DNA of 64,000 bases. It comes from Undaria pinnatifida. Lineage: Eukaryota > Sar > Phaeophyceae > Laminariales > Alariaceae. Every line of letters starts with the position of its first letter. Position 1 is the stretch's first letter. The position numbers were made by a program, and so were the translations under genes. The stretch lies in contig JABAKD010000016.1 of assembly GCA_012845835.1 (NCBI GenBank), positions 4,340,859 to 4,404,858 on the forward strand, written 5' to 3'. Below the pieces are notes generated by a model. It had not been told where the DNA came from. It saw nothing but the letters and a program-made list of their open reading frames with translations, and made no database searches. Below are positions 39,001 to 45,835 of the stretch, piece after piece.

Positions 39001-42000
39001 TGCCTTGCCTTGCCTTCGCTGCCCTTGCGTTGTGGTACGGTGCTTTGCTTGGCGCGACTCGGCATCCGGTGATGGTGTGTTTTGTGCCGGTGGGCGCGTT
39101 CGTTTGTGGTGTTTTGTTTTCTGTGACAGGTTTACGACTACAAGCGGCGGATGGACATGGTAGAGCAACAGATGGATCGCCTTCCCAGGGGGTGAGTGGG
39201 CATGAGGCGAAGAGCGCGTACGTTCGTACGTAGCGTGAAAGAAGTCCCCGCCCAACACGTGCACAGCAGTAGCAGTATAGAGGGGTTACAGTGTAGTGTA
39301 GGACGAAGTATTTAGTTCGTGTACGAAATATCAGGTATGGCCGTTGGTACGTATAATATTTGCAGCGGTGCAAACCAAATGCGTACCTGGTAGTTTTGGT
39401 TCGGGTGTATTCGGCAGTAGAGACCCTATAACGGTTGCCGCTATAGTAACAGCTACAGTTTACCCCACCGTCGCAGCAGTGGACCACTCCGGGTGGTAAA
39501 AATCCAAAACCCGAAATATTATCACCGGGGATCTGGTAACTTTTGTCGTGTACGGTAATACAGCCATGACACCTTCTAAATTTTGTAGTTGGGTGGTTGT
39601 TAAAAATCGGGCGTAAGTCGGTCAGTTTCCTGAATTGGGCAACGTTGATAGTACAGCGGTATCGCAAAAATGTAATTTTAACGGTTATCGCAATAAATGT
39701 GTCCTTGTCACCAAAATGTAGGTTACAGCAGTGTCACAAAGTTGTGTCACAGAAAAATAACTTGTTTCACCAAAATGCAACACCCCTGGTACTACTCCTG
39801 TCTTGTGTTTACCGCGCGCAGGCTCAAGATTCAGCTCCATGCTTCGGCGGCGGGCATGAGCAGCCCGGAATGGGATGGCCATCGCCGCCTCACCGACCAG
39901 CTCTCGGCCGACCAAGACGCCGCAGCTGCCGCCGCAGCAGCGGCCGCCGTCCCCGTCCCCACCACGGCTTCCGTGGCGCGCGGCCGGTCCCAGAGCCGAG
40001 CCGCGCGCTCGGGCCACGCCGACGACGGGTCGCGCAGCCGGAGCCGCAGCTTCAACATCCCTCTCCGCGGATGGGGAGGCGGGAATAAGGTGTCAACCGA
40101 CCGGCGGCAGCGGTGGGGGTCCCAGGAGTGGGACCCCCCTAGGGGCCGCCATGACTCGGACATTGAGGAGGAGGTAGGCCGGTATGGACCGAGTGGGGGG
40201 GGGGGTAGCGAGAGCAGCGGCCCACACGGGAGCGATCCGACTAACTTCAATGGTAGCGGCGGCGTTGGTGGCCGCGGCGCTACCGAGGAAGAGCTTGGAG
40301 AGCGCCCGGCGCGCGGCAGGAGCTTCTTTGGTTTTGGAGGCCGAGCGGCGAGCAATCTGAGGTATGGGGGGGGCGGGGGCGCGTTGTCGCGGTTGACCCC
40401 CGCGGTTGTGAGTCGGCCGGCGGCGGCTATGGGGGACAGCAGCGATGAGAGCGAGGAGGAGGACAGTGTCGCCGACGACTCCCAAGGACTTGGCGGTAAG
40501 ACGATCGCGTCGTTCGGGCGCAGGAGGGCCACTTCTATGGCTGGGGGGGTCGGTGGCGGTGGCGGCAACAGCAAGTCGAGAAACTCTCGGTTTTCGTCGT
40601 TCTCGGGGGAACGTCCGTCTTCCTCTGTCGCGCCGTCCATGCATGAGGCGCTGGGCCACGGAAATGCGGCCCAGACCGCGGTGAATTTCAACCCGGCAGC
40701 GCAGGCAAATGGGCGGGATGATGGTACGTCCAGGATGGGCAGGAGCCGCAGCATGATCGACCCGCGGTTCCCGACTTCGGGTGCTCACGTGTACCAGCAG
40801 CAGCAGCAGCAGCAGCAGGAGATGGTGAGGTTCCCTGCTTCCAAGAAGAAGGGGTGGGGAAGGGGTAGGTCGTCCTCCGCGGCGGGTGCGCTGGGCGATG
40901 AGGAGGAGCCTCAGGGGCAGAGGAGGATGTCGTCGGCGGTTGAAGCGCGGGAAGAGTTTGCCGACGGCAGGATTGCTAGGAGGGGCTCCCGGCTGTCGTC
41001 GCAAGTCTCCTACGCCACCGGCTCGGCGTCCATGGGCAGCGACAGCAACGTGGGAGGGGGTGGGAAGCTCGGGAAGTGGCCGTTTTCGCGCAGTAAGAAG
41101 CGCGGGAGCGGTGGAGTCGGTGCTGGCACGAGCGGTGGCGATGGCCGGGGTGGCCGGGGTGGCCGTGGCCGTTCTTCCAGTGTTCCTCGGTCGGATGTTA
41201 AAAGAGGAGTGTGGGGTTCGCTCCAGGTGCGTTTATCGAAAGATTGGGACGTGGTATTTCGGCCTGCTCATGTTGTGTTTGTTTCCTTTTTGACGGGCCC
41301 ACGCGTTTTTGTTTTTGCTGTCTAGGAGACGGCATCGGAGGGGGAACTGCGCTGTTACGTGCCATAGCCCCCTCCCCCTCCCGTTTTTTTTTTTTTTTTC
41401 TATAACCAGGACGACATAATTCTTTGAAGTGGGTGTGTTTTACGTCGCTCTTCGGCCCCTTACCAACCCCCCTCCCCCCCCCCCCCCTCTGCCGTTACCA
41501 TTGCAGCGGACGCTAATCGGCGGGTCGAGCAAGCAGGCCCCGTCTCACACCGTACCTGTTCAGGGTCGATCACCGCATCACTTCCAGCAAACGCACCTCA
41601 CGCAGGGAAGTGCGGTGGCTCGCGCCACCGCTGCCGCTGCGCGCAGGGAGAAGGCAGCGAAGAGCCAGGCGAGGGCGGCTGATGAAAACGACGCTAACTC
41701 TGCCGCGCGACTGGCGACGCGGCTAAAGGCCGAGGAGGACGCTGAGGCGGTGAGTGTTTTTTGGTGGTGGTGGTGGAGGTGGTGTTGACTGACGAGGACG
41801 CGAAGGCGGTACCCGTGCTTTATTTGGTGTAGTTCTTGTTGCTGTTGCTGATGTCGGCCTCTCTCGGGGGACAAATGGCAGTTTTGGGGGCGCACAATGG
41901 TTGCACTTGAGGGGCGAGGGCACCCGTATCCCGAAATGTCACAAAAATATCTCTAATCACTTCCCTCAGGATGACTGCCCCCCCCAGGATTGTCTTGTAT

Positions 42001-45000
42001 CTGCTTGTCTCGTCAAGATTCCGTCCAACCCGCCCCCAATGGTGATGGCGGGTGGTGTCGAGGGACGGCTGAAGTTGAAAAGTACAAATTGTAGCGTTTT
42101 TCGCTGGTTCTTTGGGGCGGTGGGGGGTGTACTGCCTCCGCTGGCGTGTCGCGTTGTGGTTCGAAACGGATAACATGGGTGGGGGCGTCGGAGAGCGCGG
42201 GGCTGTGGTGCGGTACCGGCGGGCTTGTTGTCTAACGCGCTGGCTCGAGGCAACGACGCGGCGTGCGTGGAATATCATTTTGGCGATCGGACACCCCCCC
42301 CCTCCCCTACCCCCCACGTCGATGGTGGGATCGTGCCCCTCCTCCCTCGCCTTCACATCTACCCGCCGTTCGGGGCCAGCAGTTGCAACTGGGTCGCCTT
42401 CCCTGACGCTTTCGCGAGGTGCCTGCCTGCCCCACGCTTTCGCCAACTTGGTTGCGTTGCCTAGCACACGGCTCTGTTAGGTTTGGTTTAGTTGCGTCGA
42501 GTGGTTTTGTGGTTTTTTGTGTTGAGCCTCGCCTGTTGCAGTCGCCCGTGTTCTCTTATCATTGTTTGCTTGCCCGCGTTGCCGTTTCGTTCATCGGGCT
42601 GGTTCCGCCTGCCTTCATTCTTCCAGCGTCGCCAGATGCAGCACACTATTGCCACCCTAGAAGTGCGGCTGCTTGTCAAAGACATCGTGGACGGCGCCTG
42701 CGCGCGAGTCGCGGAACGGGCCAGCGAGAAATCTAGCGAAAGGAGCGAGCCATCGAACAGGGTGAGAGAGGGAGGGAGCCTCAGTCGAGCCGGCTCCAAA
42801 GCGCAGGCGCTAGCAAACGAGCGACCGAACGACCGCAGCGACGACGACGACCACGCGCGCCCCCTCCCCCTCCCTCCGCCGCCTCCACTGTAAAAAACGC
42901 GCTAGAAAACGAGCGACCGACCGCAGCGACGTCGACGACGCGCGCCCCTCCGTCTCCCCCGCCGCATCTAACAAACAAGCGCTAGCATACGACCGACCGA
43001 CCGTCGGCGACATATGCCCCGCCCCCGTCCCCCCCTGCCTCCACCGTAACAAACAAGCGGGCAGTAGCATCGGCAACGACGTTGGCACGCGCTCCCCTCC
43101 CCTCCCCCCCCCCCCCCCACGCCCTCTACTATGTCAAGCTTCAAACACGCGCGCAGTACGATCGGCATCGACGTCGACACGCGCTCTCCCTCCCCCCACT
43201 TGTCACAAACAAGCGCGCGTAATAGCATCAGCCACGTCGCTGACACGTGCGCGTGCTCGCTCCCCCTCCACGTTGCAGCTGTAACAAACCAGCGTGCAGT
43301 ACCATCAGCTTCGACAGCAACGCGCACCCCTTCCCCCTCCCTCCGGCGCCACCGCCGTAGTGACCAAGCGCGCCGTACCATTTGCTACGACGTCGACACA
43401 CGACCCCTCCCCCCCCCCCCCACTCCCAATCCCCTCTGCCACAATAAAGTCAAGTGCAATGAAGCTAAGCCTACCGCTTTTGGGGAGGGGGGGGTCGAGG
43501 GTTCATTTAGGCTCGTTCGCTGAGACGTGAAACGCGCGCCGCGAAAATTTTGGTTGGTCTTTAGAACGAAACTCACTTCTTCTGCGGGGTGGCCCTTTTT
43601 ATCTACTAGCTCTGGGAAGCCGAAAAAGCTTACGCCCAGACTCACCCCTCGCTGGGTAGCCGCCACGTAATCGGGTCGGTTTCCTACGAGGGGGTGAAGA
43701 GGGGGTGGTGCGGCGATGCCGTTGTAACAGCCGGTCTTCCGCCACCGTCTAGTAGATTGTTTACGGTCTATAGGCAGGCATGGGGATTTATCGTTCGGTG
43801 CTGTGTCATTGTCTACGAAATCCACCTCAACACTTTCTTGTCCACTTGTACATCTTCCGCCTGTTTTTTTTTGGTAGCCGCGTCAATGGCCGCGGATTCT
43901 CCGCAATCCACCTCAACACTTTCTTGTCCACTTGTACCTCTTCCGCCTGTTTTTTTTTGGTAGCCGCGTCAATGGCCGCGGATTCTCCGGTCCCAAGTGC
44001 GCCAGTTGATTATTTTTTCGAGAGCTTGCATTTTCTGCTCCTGGCGCAACACGAAAGTGCCTGGAGCTTTTACCCTTTGCCAATACCGTGGATTTTACCT
44101 TGCTCCTACAGACTCCCGGCGCGACCGCGACCAGGACCGCCGCGTCTTTTGCTCCCGGCCTCGTTTTGCAACCCGAAATATTCGGGGCTCGATCTTCGTG
44201 CCCATTGGCCGATGAATCCACCCACCCAACGGTCTACCTTTCCACCGACCCATCTACCCACTCTGACAACATCTGCCCACCTCCAGCATCGTCCACCCAC
44301 CCACCCACCCACCCACCTACTTGCCTCCGCTTCAAAAGTAGCCACCTTCGGCATCGTGCATCCACCTACTCATCCTCGCCCCCCCCCCCTGAGTCCGTAT
44401 CCATCTTCGGCTGTGTACCTTCACCACGCACCCACCCACCCAGCTACCCACCCTCAAAAATCGTAGATACATCCAGCCACGCTCACGCACGAACCGTCCT
44501 TCTCTTGCCCTCTCTTGCTGTCTTGTTACCCCCCCCCCCCCCTCTCTCTCCCTCTTCCCCTTATTCCCCATACCCCCTTACCCCCTTTTCCCTTCTCTCC
44601 TTGTTCTCTATTTCCTCTTGCCCCCCCCCCCTATCCTCCACCGCCCCTCTTATCTCTCTCTCCCCCCCCCCCTCTTGCCACCCTCCCGTCCCTTTGCCCC
44701 CCCCCCTCCCTGTTGCGGTTGCGCCGCTACTGTAGTCGGCGCCTCCCTCCGTATCGTCTTCCACGGCTCCCGCGCCCCACCCTCGACTGTCCGCGACAGC
44801 CTTGCAGGCGGAGCGCCCTACTTTCTTCGGGACCTTCTGGGGGGGGGGTGATACTGGTGGCGGTACGAGCAACGGTACCGGTAATGGTATTGGGGGTGGC
44901 GGGGTTACGGGGCAGTGGGGCGGGCAGGAGAGGCCAGCGGGAGAGAGACAGACCCGGCGCCACACGAACGCCGTTGATACGGCGGAGTCGTACGGGTCAT

Positions 45001-45731
45001 CGATTTGGAGAGGGACCATGTGGGAAAATAATAACGCCGCGCAAGGAGGTGGTGGCGCAGCCGACGGAAGGAATGGAGTGGAGGAGGAAGGGTTCTTCCA
45101 AACTTTGCGTAGGAAGATTTTTGAGGGGGACGGGCAGAAGGAAGCGGAGGTCGAGGCAAACAGATTAGCCACCGCCGCTGCGGCCGCTATTGCTGCCACC
45201 GCCTCTACGCCGGCCGGCGCCGAGCCCCCTTCGGGGGATGGGAGCACTAAACGGAGCGGGTTGGGGGAAGGTGTTTCACCCGCTTCCTCGAAGGCTACGT
45301 CTACACCGTCCGCTATGCAAGCAGCGCTCAGGTACACCCCGGTGAGGTCCTCGGAGAGGGCAGAGAGTCACGGATCACCGTCGTATGGTATGGATAGCAC
45401 TGGAAGCTTTTCGACAAGACTGACATCGAACGGCTCCTCGACCCCAGCGGGGGTGAGGCTTGCCCGGCCTCTAAGAGCCCCATCCGCGGCATCGGGGGCT
45501 GGGGCGGGCCCGGGAACGGGGGGGTATTCTCCCATTATTACGATCCCCATTACCCATGGGACAGACACGCCTCCGCCGCAGCATCCGGATGCGGGAGCTG
45601 GCGGGATCCGCTCGGTGGATAGAAGTAGGGCTAGCTCGATCCCGGTGATGCGTATGGCACCGGAGGTGGCGGAAGAGGCTGCGGCGAAGTTTGGCCTTGT
45701 CCGCATGGTATTTGGTGACGTTGGGCAGTGA
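16856..45731 (+). CDS. Myotubularin-family phosphoinositide 3-phosphatase with N-terminal C2 domain (23 exons, 5' end unresolved)
   Basis: Myotubularins remove the 3-phosphate from PI3P and PI(3,5)P2 on endosomal membranes. I joined 23 exons whose phases all agree: 16856-17055, 17662-17737, 18280-18375, 19390-19509, 23883-24008, 24365-24442, 25285-25440, 25851-26120, 26794-27267, 27563-27718, 29051-29158, 30056-30244, 30976-31086, 33004-33162, 33766-33862, 34323-34407, 35240-35431, 36258-36297, 39130-39191, 39822-41226, 41507-41749, 42627-42761, 44736-45731. The visible protein is about 1857 residues: C2 (about 47-185), PH-GRAM (about 207-325), low-complexity linker (about 385-500), phosphatase (about 505-900; catalytic Cys about 705, Arg about 711), short coiled coil (about 899-931), disordered tail (933-1857). 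Family members are usually 550-1200 residues, so the tail is exceptional. No FYVE finger is seen. No ATG precedes exon 1 in frame and its left edge looks like a splice acceptor, so at least one upstream exon is missing. The family call is secure; exon edges are inferred. Confidence 0.9.
17662..17737 (+). CDS. Exon 2: C2 domain, second strand block
   Basis: Encodes [18 protein letters not shown] then TALKTLSP, matching the C2 pattern of a YV-V strand followed by a threonine-rich strand and a turn before N-P-x-W-N. The acceptor is a long CT tract ending CCCAG; the donor is CCG|GTAAAA, phase 0. The first base completes the Arg codon begun in exon 1. Confidence 0.8.
18280..18375 (+). CDS. Exon 3: C2 domain, VWNHP block, apparent GC donor
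   Basis: Starts [12 protein letters not shown] and ends PISIQ. Joined to exon 4 it reads [18 protein letters not shown], the canonical C2 core strand and loop. The only in-frame exit is CAG|GCGAGA, a GC donor. The next good GT donor (AGA|GTAAAG, about 45 bases on) would put exon 4 in the wrong frame. Confidence 0.7.
18430..18612. repeat. Intron 3 minisatellite (GGTTGGTCGCTCGGTC-type)
   Basis: Imperfect repeats of about 65 bases built from TGGTCG and GATTGGGCG words. Confidence 0.6.
19390..19509 (+). CDS. Exon 4: C2 domain, [13 protein letters not shown] block
   Basis: Forty residues beginning [19 protein letters not shown], then a short loop and GWHRLVG. This is the C2 segment holding the calcium-loop aspartate position and the D-x-L-G motif. 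The acceptor is AGCAG, the donor CAG|GTAAGA, both phase 0. It is followed by the longest intron of the gene (about 4.4 kb). Confidence 0.8.
19755..20040 (+). repeat. Dispersed repeat R2, copy 2 (intron 4)
   Basis: Collinear with 14466-14830, including GCGTGGGACTTGCGCGAAC and CTCACCCACTAAC. It lies in the largest intron of the phosphatase gene. Confidence 0.65.
20041..22000. other. Intron 4 interior, mostly unique sequence
   Basis: No recognisable gene. A 32-base tandem pair (GAGACCCCGACGCTGTCGGG unit) is at 21604-21665, and one TACCAGGTA word at 21761. Confidence 0.5.
21985..22165. repeat. Intron 4 direct repeat, about 80-base unit
   Basis: AGCAGTGGCTGGACGA occurs at about 22000 and 22080, each followed by a related stretch ending in a CCCAC-rich block and a CAAACGG word. 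Confidence 0.65.
23040..23155 (-). repeat. Dispersed repeat R1, copy 2 (intron 4)
   Basis: Reverse complement of 14360-14465, including TTAAATCGACACACGACGCG and CGTATGAAAGTACGTGGAAG. A shorter related stub with TTTTTTTACCCGGATCC is at 23621-23690, ending in a run of A. Confidence 0.75.
23883..24008 (+). CDS. Exon 5: last C2 strand and linker
   Basis: Reads [20 protein letters not shown] followed by an acidic/aromatic linker ending FGHDDK. G-x-I-x-I-x-V-x-W is the usual closing strand of a C2 domain. The acceptor follows a T run ending TTAG; the donor is AAG|GTGCGC; both phase 0. Confidence 0.75.
24365..24442 (+). CDS. Exon 6: entry to the PH-GRAM domain
   Basis: Encodes [17 protein letters not shown] and then [10 protein letters not shown]-x-P-x-G-E-E is the typical opening of the myotubularin GRAM domain, which binds phosphoinositides. 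The acceptor is GAGCAG, the donor GAG|GTGCGT, both phase 0. Confidence 0.75.
24673..24960. mobile_element. TIR element with telomere-like core (family M2), intron 6
   Basis: The left end GTTGCACGTACGTTCAAGAT continues to TAGATTTGCACCTGA. The right end, read in reverse, is ATTGCACGTACGTGCAATG and continues to CAGATTTGCACGTAAA. The interior is a degenerate CCCTAACCCCAACC array of about 90 bases. No coding capacity. Confidence 0.75.
25285..25440 (+). CDS. Exon 7: PH-GRAM core
   Basis: Contains [18 protein letters not shown], the GRAM signature G-x-L-x-L-T-x-x-R-L-x-F, and ends YLEFHTVQ. Fifty-two residues; acceptor GAGCAG, donor CAG|GTGAGA, phase 0 on both sides. Confidence 0.9.
25851..26120 (+). 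CDS. Exon 8: end of PH-GRAM plus linker
   Basis: Begins VYLAAVRNF and contains [16 protein letters not shown], the last strands of the GRAM/PH fold. A Gly/Ser-rich linker and WMERLADE follow. The acceptor sits after a long C-rich tract ending TCCAG, the donor is GAG|GTGGGA, both phase 0. The loop after the last strand is longer than in most family members. Confidence 0.8.
26155..26640. repeat. Intron 8 low-complexity DNA (TGTCTGTT and GTTGTT runs)
   Basis: Strand-biased T/G-rich simple repeats. Open frames here are artefacts of composition. Confidence 0.75.
26794..27267 (+). CDS. Exon 9: linker with low-complexity insert, enters phosphatase domain
   Basis: Starts [17 protein letters not shown], passes through an Ala/Gly/Ser-rich insert of about 100 residues, and ends [21 protein letters not shown]-x-x-x-x-x-N-x-x-Y-x-x-x-x-T-Y-P is the conserved start of the myotubularin phosphatase domain. 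The donor CAG|GTGGGT is clear. The acceptor (ATAAAG|ATTCGG) was chosen by phase and is the least certain edge. Confidence 0.75.
27563..27718 (+). CDS. Exon 10: phosphatase domain, R-x-P-x-L-x-W and R-S-S-Q-P block
   Basis: Reads [13 protein letters not shown], a short Ala/Arg insert, [11 protein letters not shown], then [15 protein letters not shown]-x-P-x-L-x-W and R-x-x-Q-P-x-x-G are hallmark myotubularin segments. Acceptor GCCAG, donor AAG|GTGTGT, phase 0 on both sides. Confidence 0.9.
28702..28962. mobile_element. MITE-like TIR element with telomere-like core, copy 2 (family M1), intron 10
   Basis: Inverted ends CCCACAAATCACACTAGAGA and TCTGGTACGATTTGTGGG enclose GGTTAGGGTTGGGGTTAGG and GGTCGACGCCC, in the same order as 8495-8759. 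Flanks are also similar (GTTCTCAC before, ACAAATACC after), so the true element may extend some 15-25 bases outward. Confidence 0.85.
29051..29158 (+). CDS. Exon 11: phosphatase domain, I-V-D-A-R block
   Basis: Encodes [13 protein letters not shown] and [20 protein letters not shown]-x-x-x-x-A-x-A-N is a conserved myotubularin motif in front of the G-x-G-Y-E loop. Acceptor TTTAG, donor CAG|GTACGG, phase 0. Confidence 0.9.
29350..29480. repeat. Intron 11 tandem pair, about 65-base unit
   Basis: CTTGACTGACGCCAAWYTACTAG followed by TTAGTGTGGA occurs twice in succession (29356 and 29418). Confidence 0.75.
29868..30055. repeat. CAA/CTA microsatellite at the 3' end of intron 11
   Basis: (AAC)n, then (TAC)n, then (AAC)n over about 185 bases, ending in the CAG that serves as the exon 12 acceptor. 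It is open in the frame of exon 12, with an ATG at 29813. Confidence 0.9.
30056..30244 (+). CDS. Exon 12: phosphatase domain, G-K-G-Y-E and I-E-N-I-H block
   Basis: Reads [25 protein letters not shown], and ends [17 protein letters not shown], all conserved in the family. The acceptor is the last CAG of a long CAA repeat, with no pyrimidine tract. The repeat stays open in frame upstream and would read as poly-Asn, His/Tyr and poly-Gln if retained. Confidence 0.88.
30660..30960. repeat. Intron 12 tandem repeat, about 90-base unit
   Basis: About three copies of an ACCAACCACGTACTTGAACC-type unit with CT-rich filler, running up to the exon 13 acceptor. Confidence 0.7.
30976..31086 (+). CDS. Exon 13: catalytic exon (HCSDGWDRT)
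   Basis: Encodes [19 protein letters not shown], then [18 protein letters not shown]. The P-loop C-S-D-G-W-D-R is intact: the nucleophile Cys codon is at 31039-31041 and the Arg six residues on. The protein should therefore be an active phosphatase, not one of the inactive myotubularin pseudophosphatases. Acceptor TGTAG, donor CAG|GTAAGC, phase 0. Confidence 0.95.
31740..32085. repeat. Intron 13 direct repeats
   Basis: AATCTCCCGCACGGCAG occurs at about 31785 and 31916. GCCTTGGCGTTTTGTCT occurs three times (about 31845, 31988, 32053). Confidence 0.75.
32183..32695 (+). mobile_element. T1 dispersed element, copy 3 (intron 13)
   Basis: Collinear with copies 1 and 2 from TGTTGTTCTCACATTAACTC through the purine-rich stretch, but lacks the final GGCATTGGGCTCATA block. 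Inserted in the phosphatase gene in sense orientation. Confidence 0.85.
32741..32832 (-). repeat. Dispersed AGCTTGCAAAGATGAGT module, extended reverse copy
   Basis: Minus strand reads ACGAGCGGCCGGTGTACCAC, then CTTGCAAAGACGAGTATCGA and CGAACTCACAGCTGACGTAT. It matches 55703-55790 over about 80 bases and abuts the T1 copy. Confidence 0.75.
33004..33162 (+). CDS. Exon 14: phosphatase domain, D-P-Y-Y-R-T and W-C-S-F-G-H block
   Basis: Reads [20 protein letters not shown], then [12 protein letters not shown], and ends [13 protein letters not shown]. All are strict family motifs. Acceptor TGCAG, donor CAG|GTAAGA, phase 0. Confidence 0.95.
33648..33674. repeat. Poly-C run in intron 14
   Basis: About 24 consecutive C, upstream of the exon 15 acceptor. 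Confidence 0.9.
33766..33862 (+). CDS. Exon 15: phosphatase domain, Y-P-S-A-F-E-F block
   Basis: Encodes [19 protein letters not shown] and then [14 protein letters not shown]-x-P-x-A-F-E-F is conserved in myotubularins. The acceptor is GTCAG. The donor TCAG|GTGAAT leaves one base of a Gly codon. Its second half is duplicated about 190 bases downstream (33989-34055). Confidence 0.93.
33989..34055 (+). pseudogene. Partial duplicate of exon 15 (exon 15b), phase-compatible
   Basis: The segment from 34001 reads [18 protein letters not shown], clearly matching [19 protein letters not shown] of exon 15, and keeps a better donor (TCGG|GTGAG). The part matching QYPSAFEF is absent. A TGTAG acceptor at 33984-33988 would give an exon [12 protein letters not shown]... 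that enters at phase 0 and leaves at phase 1, exactly as exon 15 does. It could be a dead remnant or an alternative exon. Losing the conserved first half would probably damage the fold. Confidence 0.65.
34323..34407 (+). CDS. Exon 16: phosphatase domain, G-N-C-E-R-E-R block
   Basis: Completes the Gly codon and reads NCEREKEKL-like sequence ([19 protein letters not shown]) ending [14 protein letters not shown] and the V-W/F-x-Y-L strand are conserved at the end of the catalytic domain. Acceptor TTCAG, donor TCAG|GTAAGG, leaving two bases of an Arg codon. Confidence 0.92.
35240..35431 (+). CDS. Exon 17: C-terminal part of the phosphatase fold
   Basis: Encodes [20 protein letters not shown], a Gly/Arg loop, then [20 protein letters not shown] and [10 protein letters not shown]-x-L-Y and L-x-x-L-x-x-W are where the family's SET-interaction/C-terminal helices begin. 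Acceptor ACCAG, donor ACAG|GTGCGT. Confidence 0.88.
35850..36165 (-). mobile_element. SINE-like element with tRNA-like head, copy 2 (family S1), intron 17
   Basis: Minus strand head GGTCGCCCCGGTGGCGTATC followed by AGGTTATCCTCGAGCC, and a B-box-like GAGTTCGAATCCCCCC. The body matches 15060-15395. It lies just upstream of exon 18, antisense to the gene. Confidence 0.78.
36258..36297 (+). CDS. Exon 18: 40-base microexon starting the coiled coil
   Basis: Completes an Arg codon and adds [13 protein letters not shown]. Charged and helical, it runs straight into exon 19. Acceptor CTCAG, donor CAG|GTGCGT. It is too short to be found without the phases on either side. Confidence 0.75.
36530..36850. 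repeat. Intron 18 CT-rich low-complexity DNA
   Basis: CTCTCTCT and GTCTGTCTGTC stretches. Open frames here are compositional. Confidence 0.7.
36851..39129. other. Rest of intron 18, no recognisable element
   Basis: A GGTTGGTTGGTT run at 37395-37415 and a TTGCCTTGCC-type stretch at 38930-39030. No gene, and no repeat shared with other parts of the window. Confidence 0.5.
39130..39191 (+). CDS. Exon 19: coiled-coil helix
   Basis: Reads [20 protein letters not shown] plus two bases of a Gly codon, with heptad-like M/V/M/L spacing. Many myotubularins dimerise through a coiled coil right after the phosphatase domain, and this is the equivalent place. Acceptor GACAG, donor GGGG|GTGAG. Confidence 0.8.
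39822..41226 (+). CDS. Exon 20: long disordered Ser/Gly/Arg-rich tail
   Basis: 468 residues beginning [19 protein letters not shown]. It contains an Ala10 run, R-S-x-S-R-S-R-S blocks, acidic [10 protein letters not shown], a Q8 run (codons near 40795-40818) and Gly-rich stretches. Repeated R-x-x-S and RGRSSS motifs look like kinase targets. The frame also stays open upstream across the end of intron 19, so retention would still give an open frame. Acceptor CGCAG, donor CAG|GTGCGT. No domain is recognised. Confidence 0.85.
41507..41749 (+). CDS. Exon 21: Ala/Lys/Glu helical segment
   Basis: Begins [18 protein letters not shown] and ends with an Ala/Arg/Lys/Glu-rich probable helix ([20 protein letters not shown] ... 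[10 protein letters not shown]). Phase 0 on both sides; acceptor TTGCAG after a C-rich tract, donor GCG|GTGAGT. Confidence 0.78.
42627..42761 (+). CDS. Exon 22: amphipathic helix segment
   Basis: Encodes [20 protein letters not shown], then [21 protein letters not shown]. The leading part has coiled-coil-like hydrophobic spacing and continues the helix of exon 21. Acceptor TTCCAG, donor AGG|GTGAGA, both phase 0. Confidence 0.75.
42780..43420. repeat. Intron 22 minisatellite, about 75-85-base unit
   Basis: About eight diverged units with AACAAACRAGCGCGCAGTA-type starts, GACG-rich middles and CCCCTCCC-rich ends. Confidence 0.75.
43815..43990. repeat. Intron 22 perfect tandem duplication, about 86-base unit
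   Basis: AATCCACCTCAACACTTTCT ... CAATGGCCGCGGATTCTCCG occurs twice in a row with about one visible difference (ACATCTTCC versus ACCTCTTCC). Confidence 0.85.
44190..44735. repeat. Intron 22 CCCACCCA / poly-C low-complexity DNA
   Basis: (CCAC)n, then CT-rich and C-rich tracts of more than 200 bases, ending at the exon 23 acceptor CTGTAG. It acts as an extreme polypyrimidine tract. Confidence 0.7.
44736..45731 (+). CDS. Exon 23: terminal exon, disordered tail and stop
   Basis: 331 residues plus TGA (45729-45731). Ser/Pro/Gly/Thr-rich, with one short structured-looking stretch ([20 protein letters not shown]) and an end [20 protein letters not shown]. The acceptor is CTGTAG after an exceptionally long C/CT tract, entering at phase 0. 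The connection rests on phase and composition rather than homology. Confidence 0.68.
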   Translation, partial: SAPPSVSSSTAPAPHPRLSATALQAERPTFFGTFWGGGDTGGGTSNGTGNGIGGGGVTGQWGGQERPAGERQTRRHTNAVDTAESYGSSIWRGTMWENNNAAQGGGGAADGRNGVEEEGFFQTLRRKIFEGDGQKEAEVEANRLATAAAAAIAATASTPAGAEPPSGDGSTKRSGLGEGVSPASSKATSTPSAMQAALRYTPVRSSERAESHGSPSYGMDSTGSFSTRLTSNGSSTPAGVRLARPLRAPSAASGAGAGPGTGGYSPIITIPITHGTDTPPPQHPDAGAGGIRSVDRSRASSIPVMRMAPEVAEEAAAKFGLVRMVFGDVGQ

Positions 45732-45835
45732 TGGGAGGAGGGGCGGGGGGGAGGTGTGTAGAGACCTTGTGCCGGCACCGCGATCGTCAGCTTGTGCGTT
45801 TCTTGTGCGTTTCTTTTGCTACTTTCACTTAGGGC

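Noticed and set aside
39831-40754. 307-codon minus-strand open frame
   Set aside because: It is the antisense shadow of G/C-rich exon 20 of the phosphatase gene; Pro/Arg-rich composition follows from the coding strand and no motif is present.
41336-41367. Alternative terminal exon [13 protein letters not shown]-stop after exon 20
   Set aside because: CTGTCTAG|GAGACG is phase-compatible and would end the protein, but the piece is tiny and a better acceptor at 41507 leads into three longer, composition-consistent exons. It remains possible as a minor isoform.
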